From contig JAEWHC010000002.1 in NCBI GenBank assembly GCA_023387985.1, positions 287,256 through 351,255 on the forward strand: a stretch of DNA of 64,000 nucleotides, in the 5' to 3' direction. Within the stretch, counting starts at the first letter, position 1. Every line of letters begins with the position of its first letter. This stretch comes from Bacteroidota bacterium. Lineage in GTDB: Bacteria; Bacteroidota; Bacteroidia; Chitinophagales; Chitinophagaceae. Positions 42,345 through 49,079 of this stretch are shown here, one piece after another. The position numbers and the translations under genes are program-made. The notes beneath the pieces were generated by a model. It did no database searches. It was not told the origin of the DNA and saw only the letters and a list, made by a program, of their open reading frames with translations.

Positions 42345-43313
42345 ATGGTAACTGTAGAATCTTTAGACGTAACCGCCATTGAGCCGCGGTTTAAGCACTC
42401 TACCATCTTCAAACACTTTGACGAACTGGAGCCGGGTGAAGCCTTTCAAATTGAAAATGACCACGACCCCAAGCCATTGTATTATGAACTTATCGGTGAG
42501 CGTGGTAATATTTTCACCTGGGAATACCTGGAAAAAGGCCCGGAATGGTGGATCATTCGCATAGCAAAGCGTCCGTTGGCTGCCGAAGGAGAAGAAACCA
42601 TTGGCCAAATTGTCGCCAAAGACATCCGCAAAGCAGATATTCTTAAAGCCAAGGGTATTGATTTTTGCTGTGGTGGAAACAAATCGGTAAAAGAAGCAAG
42701 TGAAGAGGCAGGCATTTCTGAGGCGGAATTGAAAGCTGCACTGAATTCCGTTGGCGAAACACCGCTCTCCCCCTCCCAGGATTTTAATAAATGGGAATTG
42801 GATTTCCTGACAGACTACATCATAAATACCCATCACCGTTATGTAAAAGATAATGTGGAAACCATCAACGGGCTGGCGCAAAAGGTAGCACACCGGCATG
42901 GAGAACAACATCCTGAACTGAAAAAGCTTGCGCAGAGTACGTATCATTTCTTACAGGATCTGTTAAACCATACCCATAAAGAGGAAAAAGTATTGTTTCC
43001 TGCCATTAAAGAAGGCGTGGCTAAAAAAAGAGATGCTTCCACGCAAACCACCATGCCTGCAGGATTCATCAGGCAGCCTATTCTGATGATGCAAAAAGAA
43101 CATGAAATAGCCGGCGAAGACTTGTCATTTTTCCGGAAACTGACCAATAATTATGAGCTGCCGGCGGACGCCTGCAATTCTTACAATTATTTGTTCCAGA
43201 AAATGCAGGAATTTGAAAGCGATCTTTTACAGCATATTCACCTGGAAAACAATATTCTGTTTCCAAAAGCTTTGAAACTGGATAAGGAACTTGAAAATGT
43301 CGCTAACAACTAA
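42345..43313 (+). CDS. RIC/ScdA-type iron-sulfur repair protein with N-terminal DUF2249
   Basis: This 322-aa protein joins three modules. Residues 1-80 are a DUF2249 domain (FKHFDELEPGEAFQIENDHDPKPLYY). Residues 85-140 are the DUF542/ScdA_N part with DFCCGGNKSVKEASEEAGI, the C-C-G-G signature of RIC. Residues 155-315 are a di-iron hemerythrin domain with H-H-R-Y, H-x-H-G-E-Q-H and HKEEKVLFPAI, and a final LLQHIHLENNILFPKA. RIC proteins repair Fe-S clusters damaged by NO or peroxide. The DUF2249 fusion is less usual. It overlaps the next gene by 17 bp. Confidence 0.92.
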   Translation: MVTVESLDVTAIEPRFKHSTIFKHFDELEPGEAFQIENDHDPKPLYYELIGERGNIFTWEYLEKGPEWWIIRIAKRPLAAEGEETIGQIVAKDIRKADILKAKGIDFCCGGNKSVKEASEEAGISEAELKAALNSVGETPLSPSQDFNKWELDFLTDYIINTHHRYVKDNVETINGLAQKVAHRHGEQHPELKKLAQSTYHFLQDLLNHTHKEEKVLFPAIKEGVAKKRDASTQTTMPAGFIRQPILMMQKEHEIAGEDLSFFRKLTNNYELPADACNSYNYLFQKMQEFESDLLQHIHLENNILFPKALKLDKELENVANN

Positions 43314-43653
43314 AATTGATATCAAAAGAACCTATGATCTACCGTTGGGAACAGACGGTTATTCCGTATTGGTCGACCGTATCTGGCCAAGAGGAATAAA
43401 GAAGGAGGCGCTGCATCATGACCTTTGGTTAAAAGATGTGGCGCCATCTTCCCTGCTTCGGAAATGGTTTAACCATAAACCGGAAAAATTTGATGAGTTC
43501 TCGAAAAGATACCTGCAAGAGCTCAGCTCCAATGCGGCATATGATGTACTAAAAGAACTTGTGGCCAAACATAAAAAAATCACGCTGCTCTATTCCGCCA
43601 AAGACGAGCTGCACAATCAGGCAGTAGTCTTGAAGGAGTTGTTGGATAAATAA
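43297..43653 (+). CDS. DUF488-family protein
   Basis: The 118-aa protein (ATG 43297) has the DUF488 layout: IKRTYDLPLGTDGYSVLVDRIWPRGIKKEAL, then LWLKDVAPSSLLRKWFNHKPEKFDEFSKRY and a C-terminal KKITLLYSAKDELHNQAVVL. The D-R-I-W-P-R-G motif is diagnostic. Function is unproven, though members recur beside hemerythrin and nitrosative-stress genes. It overlaps the RIC gene and is 7 bp from the NDH-2 gene, so it is translated with them. It is soluble and has no Cys. Confidence 0.9.
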   Translation: MSLTTKIDIKRTYDLPLGTDGYSVLVDRIWPRGIKKEALHHDLWLKDVAPSSLLRKWFNHKPEKFDEFSKRYLQELSSNAAYDVLKELVAKHKKITLLYSAKDELHNQAVVLKELLDK

Positions 43654-43660
43654 GAAAAAA

Positions 43661-44941
43661 ATGAAATCAAGGATCATTATAATCGGTGGAGGTTTTGCCG
43701 GGCTGCAATTGGCAAGGCATATCAATACCCGGTATTATGACATTCTTCTGCTTGACCGGTTGAATCACCACCAGTTTCAACCGTTGTTTTACCAGGTGGC
43801 CTCGGCACAGCTTGAGCCATCGAGCATCTCTTTTCCATTCCGTAAAATTTTTCAACGAAAAAAAGGCATTAGCATCCGGATGACAGAAGTACAATCCATT
43901 GATCCGGGATCCAAAACTGTTCAAACCGATATTGGTCCTTTTAATTATGATTACCTGGTTATTGCTACCGGCTGCAGAACCAATTATTTCAATAACAACC
44001 TGATTGAGAAAAATGCATTACCGCTGAAAAGCACTTATGATGCCATTTCTATCCGAAACCGTGTCATTAAGAATTTTGAAAACATCATTGCGTCAAAAAC
44101 TTTTAATGAAGATCAACACAATATAGTTATTGTTGGTGCAGGGCCTACCGGTGTAGAACTTGCAGGTGCATTCGCCGAAATGAAAAAACATATTCTTCCC
44201 CATGATTACCCTGAAATAAATACTTCAAAAGTCAAGATTATTCTGGTGGAAGGCAGCGACAAAACCCTACGCACAATGAGTGCATTGTCGCAGGACGCTT
44301 CGTTGAAATATTTGAAGAACCTGGGTGTGGAAATTATCCTCAACACTTTTGTAAAAAATTATTCGGATAATTTGTTGCTGCTCAGCAACGGCGATTCCAT
44401 TGCCAGTGCCAACGTGATCTGGACTGCCGGAGTTACCGGTAATATCATTAGGGGTATCGATCCGTCCCTCATACAGGGAAACCGTTACCTGGTGAACCGC
44501 TATAACGGGATACAGGAAAATCCGGAAATATTTGCTATTGGGGATATCGCTTTAATGGTTACCCCCAGGTATCCCAAAGGACACCCGCAGGTGGCCAATG
44601 TTGCAATCAACCAGGCAAAAATGCTGGCAAAAAACTTTAACAGGATGGCCAGATCGGAAAAACTGGCCGAATTTGAGTACCATGACCAAGGCTCCATGGC
44701 AACAGTAGGTAAATACAAAGCCACAGTTGATCTTCCATCCTTTAGTTTTAAAGGGTTTTTCGCATGGGTATTCTGGATGTTCCTCCATTTAATGCTGATC
44801 CTGAGTGTAAAAAACAAGCTCATCATATTCATCAACTGGGTCTGGGGTTTCTTCACGAACGATACATCGTTACGGCTGATCCTGACCGACAATGATGTCC
44901 ACAGCAACCTGGAACCGGAGGCCTCCGCCCTAACCCAATAA
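43661..44941 (+). CDS. ndh: Type II NADH dehydrogenase (NDH-2)
   Basis: The 426-aa flavoprotein oxidises NADH and reduces quinone without pumping protons. It has an N-terminal FAD fold (IIIIGGGFAGLQLARHI), DRLNHHQFQPLFYQVASAQLEP, which is specific to NDH-2, the NADH fold IVIVGAGPTGVELAGAFAEM near residue 160, and FAIGDIALM near 293 (FAD contact). A C-terminal hydrophobic patch (FFAWVFWMFLHLMLIL) anchors it at the membrane. In this operon it could supply electrons to the haem-copper system through the quinone pool. Confidence 0.94.
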   Translation: MKSRIIIIGGGFAGLQLARHINTRYYDILLLDRLNHHQFQPLFYQVASAQLEPSSISFPFRKIFQRKKGISIRMTEVQSIDPGSKTVQTDIGPFNYDYLVIATGCRTNYFNNNLIEKNALPLKSTYDAISIRNRVIKNFENIIASKTFNEDQHNIVIVGAGPTGVELAGAFAEMKKHILPHDYPEINTSKVKIILVEGSDKTLRTMSALSQDASLKYLKNLGVEIILNTFVKNYSDNLLLLSNGDSIASANVIWTAGVTGNIIRGIDPSLIQGNRYLVNRYNGIQENPEIFAIGDIALMVTPRYPKGHPQVANVAINQAKMLAKNFNRMARSEKLAEFEYHDQGSMATVGKYKATVDLPSFSFKGFFAWVFWMFLHLMLILSVKNKLIIFINWVWGFFTNDTSLRLILTDNDVHSNLEPEASALTQ

Positions 44942-44978
44942 ATTGCTCAATTATCTGTCACCATTAAACCAAATCATC

Positions 44979-45473
44979 ATGTCCAACTCACCAATCAAAC
45001 GAAATCAGCATCTGATGCCCTTGTCAAGAGAACATCATGCAACCTTATTATTCGCCTGGAAACTGCGCCAGGGTATTGCTAAAAATATTGACCAGCAAAG
45101 AATCATCAATTACATTTCATGGTTCTCGGAGCATTTCCTTGCTACGCATTTCAAAACCGAAGAAAGCCAGCTTTTCAGGGAGAAAAATGATCCAATGATT
45201 ATGCGGGCGCTGAATGAGCATGTATTGATTTCCGAATTGATCTACAACATCGTCAGCGATAAGGAATATTCAGGCATTGAAGAAATCCATAAACTTGCTG
45301 ATTCCATTGAACAGCATACCCGGTTTGAGGAAAGAGAACTATTTCCGCATATTGAAAAACAATTATCTGAAGCAGAGCTCGAAAAGATCGGTCGCGTTTT
45401 AGCTTTGGAAGATCTGACTGCTGAAGAAAACTATAAAGACGAATTCTGGGTGAAAGAAACGCTAAGTGTATGA
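44979..45473 (+). CDS. Hemerythrin-domain protein
   Basis: The 164-aa protein (ATG 44979) is a four-helix hemerythrin-like protein. Metal-ligand positions are SREHHATLLFAWKL near residue 20, HFLATHFKTEESQLF near 58, NEHVLISELI and HTRFEERELFPHIEKQL near 125. Such proteins bind a di-iron centre and sense or scavenge O2 or NO. The upstream in-frame ATG at 44943 gives an atypical N-terminus. It overlaps the next gene by 4 bp (ATGA), and is the second hemerythrin in this operon. Confidence 0.9.
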   Translation: MSNSPIKRNQHLMPLSREHHATLLFAWKLRQGIAKNIDQQRIINYISWFSEHFLATHFKTEESQLFREKNDPMIMRALNEHVLISELIYNIVSDKEYSGIEEIHKLADSIEQHTRFEERELFPHIEKQLSEAELEKIGRVLALEDLTAEENYKDEFWVKETLSV

Positions 45474-46297
45474 CCACAATTGACAGAAATACAAAAATAT
45501 CGGAATTGATCAGGGTCAATTCAAAAAGCATCGATGCCATCGCATCCATTGCCAAACCCCTCGAGAAACTTAAAAACCCTATCCTGCGAAAGATCATGGC
45601 TTCACGGGTTTCGATTGCGGAAGCTGCGAAAATGGGCGGAACCACAGTTGAAGAATTTGCAAATGTGCTTGCACCCCTCGGCTTTCAGTTTGCGCATGCT
45701 GAAAATCCTGCCCAACTACATAAAGAAAAAAAGCCGGAATGGTTAACAAATGCCAAACCCGGCGACATCCGGGTTTTTGATGTGAGGCCAATAATCGAAA
45801 ATGGCGCGGATCCTTTGAAAGAAATCCTTGGTCAGTTTAAAAATGTTGAAGCCGGAAAAATTCTCTCAGTCATCAATTCTTTTATTCCTACTCCCTTAAT
45901 CCATCTGTTGAAAAAGGAGAAAGCAGAAGACTCATTTGTGGAAACGGTAAGTGATCAGGAATTTCATACTTTCTTCCTTAAGAAAAATAAGGAAACGGCT
46001 TCATCCCAAACAAGTGATGAACAGGTAATGATGCATGACGAAAGGGGTTTTGAAGAGATCCTCAATCAATTTGCTCCGGGCCATACCCGCGAAATAGACG
46101 TGCGGGGACTCGAAATGCCCGGACCAATGCAAACCATACTTTCCGAGTTGGAAACGTTGCCCGAAGGCCACGCCCTTTATATCAATCACAAACGGGTTCC
46201 CGTTTATTTACTGGAGGAATTGGCTGACAAAAAATTCGAAGTCCACATACATAATGTTGCGGAAAGCAATGTAAAAATGCTAATTTTCAGGCAATAG
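45470..46297 (+). CDS. DUF1858/DUF2249 multidomain protein
   Basis: The 275-aa protein starts with a DUF1858-like segment (ISELIRVNSKSIDAIASIAKPLEKLKNPIL, then VSIAEAAKMGGTTVEEFANVLAPLGF) and contains two DUF2249-like modules: KPGDIRVFDVRPIIENGADPLKEIL near residue 100 and TREIDVRGLEMPGPMQTILSELETLPEGHALYI near 200. DUF2249 domains have the TusA-like fold, and here D-V-R-P and D-V-R-G start the modules. The Cys of TusA is absent. Function is not known, but these modules recur in NO-related gene sets. The gene is 2 bp from the NnrS-like gene. Confidence 0.85.
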   Translation: MTTIDRNTKISELIRVNSKSIDAIASIAKPLEKLKNPILRKIMASRVSIAEAAKMGGTTVEEFANVLAPLGFQFAHAENPAQLHKEKKPEWLTNAKPGDIRVFDVRPIIENGADPLKEILGQFKNVEAGKILSVINSFIPTPLIHLLKKEKAEDSFVETVSDQEFHTFFLKKNKETASSQTSDEQVMMHDERGFEEILNQFAPGHTREIDVRGLEMPGPMQTILSELETLPEGHALYINHKRVPVYLLEELADKKFEVHIHNVAESNVKMLIFRQ

Positions 46298-46299
46298 CT

Positions 46300-47565
46300 A
46301 TGGCCCAGATCAATATTGGAAAAGCGCCATCCAACAGCGCGGTTCTTCCCTTTTATGCAACCGGCGCGATCGCTTTTGTCGTTCTCTGTTTTTTATTGTT
46401 TATAAGTGCCGACAGTTTTACCGGTCATTATTTCAGCCCACACATCCTGACCATTGTGCATGTGGCCGCATTGGGCTGGGGAACCATGATTATTTTTGGC
46501 GCGGCGCACCAATTGCTTCCGGTAATTTGTGAACAAGACCTGTACAGTGAAAGGATTGCCTCCTTCAGCTGGTACACTCTCACTACCGGCAGTGCATTCC
46601 TTGCTTTTTCTTTCTGGGATTTTCGCACAGGCTGGCTGATGATTTCCGCGGCTTCTCTTGTTTTGGTATCGATACTTTTGTATTTGGTCAATGTTTTGGC
46701 TACAAGCAGAATTTGCCGACGCTATACCATTCAAAAAATGTTCATCGCTTCGTCGGCAATCTGGCTATTATTTACAGCTACGGTAGGACTTCTGCTGGCC
46801 ATAAACCTCCACTACCCTTTCTTCAGGCAGAACCACATGGAAATTCTGAAATTTCACGCACACGCAGGTCTTGCAGGATGGTTCCTGCAATTGATCACCG
46901 GCGTGAGCACCAAACTGGTCCCTATGTTCCTGCTTGGAAAATCCAATAAAGAAAACAGGCTAAAAGCAGCATTTATTTTGCAAAATGCTGCGTTGATGCT
47001 CTTTATTTCAGATGGATATTTTTTTGAAATTACTGCAAGAGCCATGGTCTATGCTGCGTTGATGCTTTTGGGGATTATGGCCTGGCTCACTTATTTGTTC
47101 GATGCATACCGCGGGCGTATACGCAGGAAAGTGGAATTGCTGATGAAGCAGAGTTTTCTTTCATTTTTCTGTTTAGGGCTCTCGATTTTGCTTATCCCTG
47201 TGATCTTTTATGGAGCGGGTAGCAAATGGACGATTTTATACGGATCCATGCTGTTTATGGGTTGGATAACCAGCCTTATTCTGGGTATGACGTTTAAGAC
47301 ATTACCCTTTATCATCTGGAACGGGCATTACAAGCATTTATCCGGAAAAGTAAAAGTTCCTTTACCCAAACACATTTATTCAGAAAAGCTAATCCCTTAC
47401 CAGTTCTGGACATTTATTGCCGCGTTATTCAGCTTTGCACTTGCCATTATTTTACAACATGATTTGCTGTTGCGCTTGGCTGGGTTGCTCTGGTTAACTG
47501 TATCTTTGATCTATGGCTTCAACGTGCTTAAAACTTTATTACATAAAACCAAAACGCTAGACTAA
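46300..47565 (+). CDS. NnrS/haem-copper-like membrane protein
   Basis: The 421-aa protein has about 12 membrane helices. Conserved His in helices read ILTIVHVAALGWGTMIIFGAAHQLLPVI and EILKFHAHAGLAGWFLQLITGVSTKLVPMF, resembling NnrS proteins and the haem-copper subunit I, with which such proteins are often confused in annotation. It lacks the H-H pair of a CuB site, so it is probably not an oxidase. NnrS proteins take part in NO tolerance. It follows the DUF2249 gene by 2 bp and overlaps the next gene by one base (TAATG). Confidence 0.8.
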   Translation: MAQINIGKAPSNSAVLPFYATGAIAFVVLCFLLFISADSFTGHYFSPHILTIVHVAALGWGTMIIFGAAHQLLPVICEQDLYSERIASFSWYTLTTGSAFLAFSFWDFRTGWLMISAASLVLVSILLYLVNVLATSRICRRYTIQKMFIASSAIWLLFTATVGLLLAINLHYPFFRQNHMEILKFHAHAGLAGWFLQLITGVSTKLVPMFLLGKSNKENRLKAAFILQNAALMLFISDGYFFEITARAMVYAALMLLGIMAWLTYLFDAYRGRIRRKVELLMKQSFLSFFCLGLSILLIPVIFYGAGSKWTILYGSMLFMGWITSLILGMTFKTLPFIIWNGHYKHLSGKVKVPLPKHIYSEKLIPYQFWTFIAALFSFALAIILQHDLLLRLAGLLWLTVSLIYGFNVLKTLLHKTKTLD

Positions 47566-48035
47566 TGAAAAAGATCGATTTTCTGAAAACCCCATTGATT
47601 GCTTCGGCACTGTTTATGTTCATTGCCTGCAATAACGCACCGGCAGAAACCAAAACGGCGGACCCTGCAGAAACTACAGAAGCTGCAGTTGCTGATGAAA
47701 GCCATGAGGGTCATACAACCGCTGTTCAGCTCAACAATGGCGAAAAATGGGATGCCAATGTTGAAACCACTGAAGGCATCCAAAAAATGCAAACCATTGT
47801 AACCGGTGGATTGACTTCATCAGCCGCTCCTGCAGAAGTATTGCCGGCTCTTGAAACCGAATTCAAAACCATATTTGACAAGTGCACGATGACAGGTGAA
47901 GCGCATGATCAATTGCACAATTACCTCGTACCGGTGAAAAATCATCTTGATGAACTGAAAACAGCCACGGCTGCAGCGCCTGTACTTACTTCATTGCAGG
48001 AGTACCTTGGCACTTACAGCAACTATTTTAAATAA
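47565..48035 (+). CDS. Small lipoprotein (156 aa)
   Basis: A lipoprotein signal (TPLIASALFMFIAC) precedes an Ala/Thr/Glu-rich linker (AETKTADPAETTEAAVADESHEGHTT). The rest is a helical domain with TEFKTIFDKCTMTGEAHDQLHNYLVPVKNHLDEL, which looks like a small four-helix bundle with H-x-x-x-H and one Cys, so metal or haem binding is possible. Related exported proteins often occur beside oxidases in Bacteroidota. No family name is certain. It overlaps the NnrS-like gene by one base and abuts the DUF59 gene, so it is translationally coupled. Confidence 0.82.
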   Translation: MKKIDFLKTPLIASALFMFIACNNAPAETKTADPAETTEAAVADESHEGHTTAVQLNNGEKWDANVETTEGIQKMQTIVTGGLTSSAAPAEVLPALETEFKTIFDKCTMTGEAHDQLHNYLVPVKNHLDELKTATAAAPVLTSLQEYLGTYSNYFK

Positions 48036-48362
48036 ATGAAAGAACTGTCCATAACGGATCCCTATTATAATGAAACGATGCAGGCCTTGCAGGCTTTGCA
48101 TAAGGTAATTGACCCGGAATTGTTTATAAACATTGTAGACCTGGGGCTGATCTATGACATTGATTTTCAAGAGGGAGCCATTGATGTGCAAATGACGCTT
48201 TCAACTCCGCATTGCCCGATGGGTGAAGCCATTACCAATGGGGTTGAGAATGCATTAGGCACCGAGTTCCCTGATCGTAAAGTCGTTATTGATCTTACTT
48301 TCGACCCGCCCTGGAGTTTTGAAAGATTAACACCGGAAGGCAGGGAGCAGTTGGGACTCTGA
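48036..48362 (+). CDS. DUF59/MIP18-family (SufT/PaaD-like) Fe-S assembly protein
   Basis: The 108-aa protein is a single MIP18 (DUF59) domain: VIDPELFINIVDLGLIYDID, then DVQMTLSTPHCPMGEAITNGVENAL and KVVIDLTFDPPWSFERLTPE. The T-P-x-C-P-M-G motif carries the conserved Cys. Related proteins (SufT, PaaD) help iron-sulfur cluster maturation, which fits an operon with RIC and an Fe-S regulator. The gene follows the lipoprotein gene without a gap. It is soluble and of normal length. Confidence 0.92.
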   Translation: MKELSITDPYYNETMQALQALHKVIDPELFINIVDLGLIYDIDFQEGAIDVQMTLSTPHCPMGEAITNGVENALGTEFPDRKVVIDLTFDPPWSFERLTPEGREQLGL

Positions 48363-48390
48363 CCATTGATTAACCGAATAAAAGGAAATT

Positions 48391-48651
48391 ATGCATGTAG
48401 CAGTTTGGGATACTTATGTAACCAAAAAAGATGGAAAGATTATGCACTTTGACATTCTCGTTCCTTCAGAAATGAAGAATGAAGAAACAGTGTATGGTTA
48501 TGGTAAAGAATACCTGGCCTCCAAAAACCAGGAAGGACAACCCCTAACATCTAAGGAATGCAATTTTTGCCATATTGAGCAGGCAAGCGAGGATGTGAAA
48601 AACGAGATTGATTCAAAAGGCTTTTCCATAATTGAAATGGAAGGCTGCTGA
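48391..48651 (+). CDS. DUF2024-family protein
   Basis: The 86-aa protein matches DUF2024: MHVAVWDTYVTKKDGKIMHFDILVP, then VYGYGKEYLASKNQEGQPLTSKECNFCHIEQA and a final FSIIEMEGC. The C-x-x-C-H segment E-C-N-F-C-H recalls a metal site, though without export signal it is unlikely to bind covalent haem. Function is unknown. It lies 28 bp after the DUF59 gene and 11 bp before the last gene of the operon. DUF2024 often occurs beside hemerythrin and DUF2249 genes in this phylum. Confidence 0.88.
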   Translation: MHVAVWDTYVTKKDGKIMHFDILVPSEMKNEETVYGYGKEYLASKNQEGQPLTSKECNFCHIEQASEDVKNEIDSKGFSIIEMEGC

Positions 48652-48662
48652 TTGATGATGTG

Positions 48663-48899
48663 ATGGATTGCCGTCTGACATTAAAAGCAAAAGAAGGTTT
48701 TTTCACCATGCTGCAGGAAGCCTTTGAAAACCAAAGCAAGGTAGCTTTACTGGTTGATGAAAACGGGCTCGAGCGGTATGAAGGAAAGATTAAAACGCTA
48801 ACCCCATCGCATCTTGTTCTGGAGTCCGGCATGTATATTGGGATCGATTTACTTACTGCAGTAAATGGCGTATTTGTATCTGATTTTTCAGAGTGCTGA
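48663..48899 (+). CDS. Small protein closing the NO-type operon (78 aa)
   Basis: The ATG at 48663 gives MDCRLTLKAKEGFFTMLQEAFENQ, followed by VALLVDENGLERYEGKIKTLTPSHLVLESGMYIGIDLLTAVNGVFVSDFSEC. It is soluble and mixed alpha/beta. The strand pattern (LVLESGMYIGIDLLTAVNGVF) recalls small beta-barrel Sm-like or PilZ-type folds, but I cannot assign a family. It is the last gene before a 180-bp AT-rich gap. No obvious terminator follows within that gap. Confidence 0.7.
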   Translation: MDCRLTLKAKEGFFTMLQEAFENQSKVALLVDENGLERYEGKIKTLTPSHLVLESGMYIGIDLLTAVNGVFVSDFSEC

Positions 48900-49079
48900 A
48901 GGTGATGAAAACAACCAGTCTTAATTACCAGTGGTTTCTTATGGCGTAATTTAAATGATAAGCTTTTTCTGAGAATCATTTATTTGTTTCTATTACCATA
49001 AACCTTACTGCCTTTACCTTAATTATTGAATAATTAAACAACAATTAAGCATATAATTTATTCATAGCTTTAGCACGTT

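Noticed and set aside
46300..47565. True cytochrome c oxidase subunit I
   Set aside because: The protein has conserved membrane His but lacks the His-His CuB pair and the RPVH-type core found in the gene at 38177.
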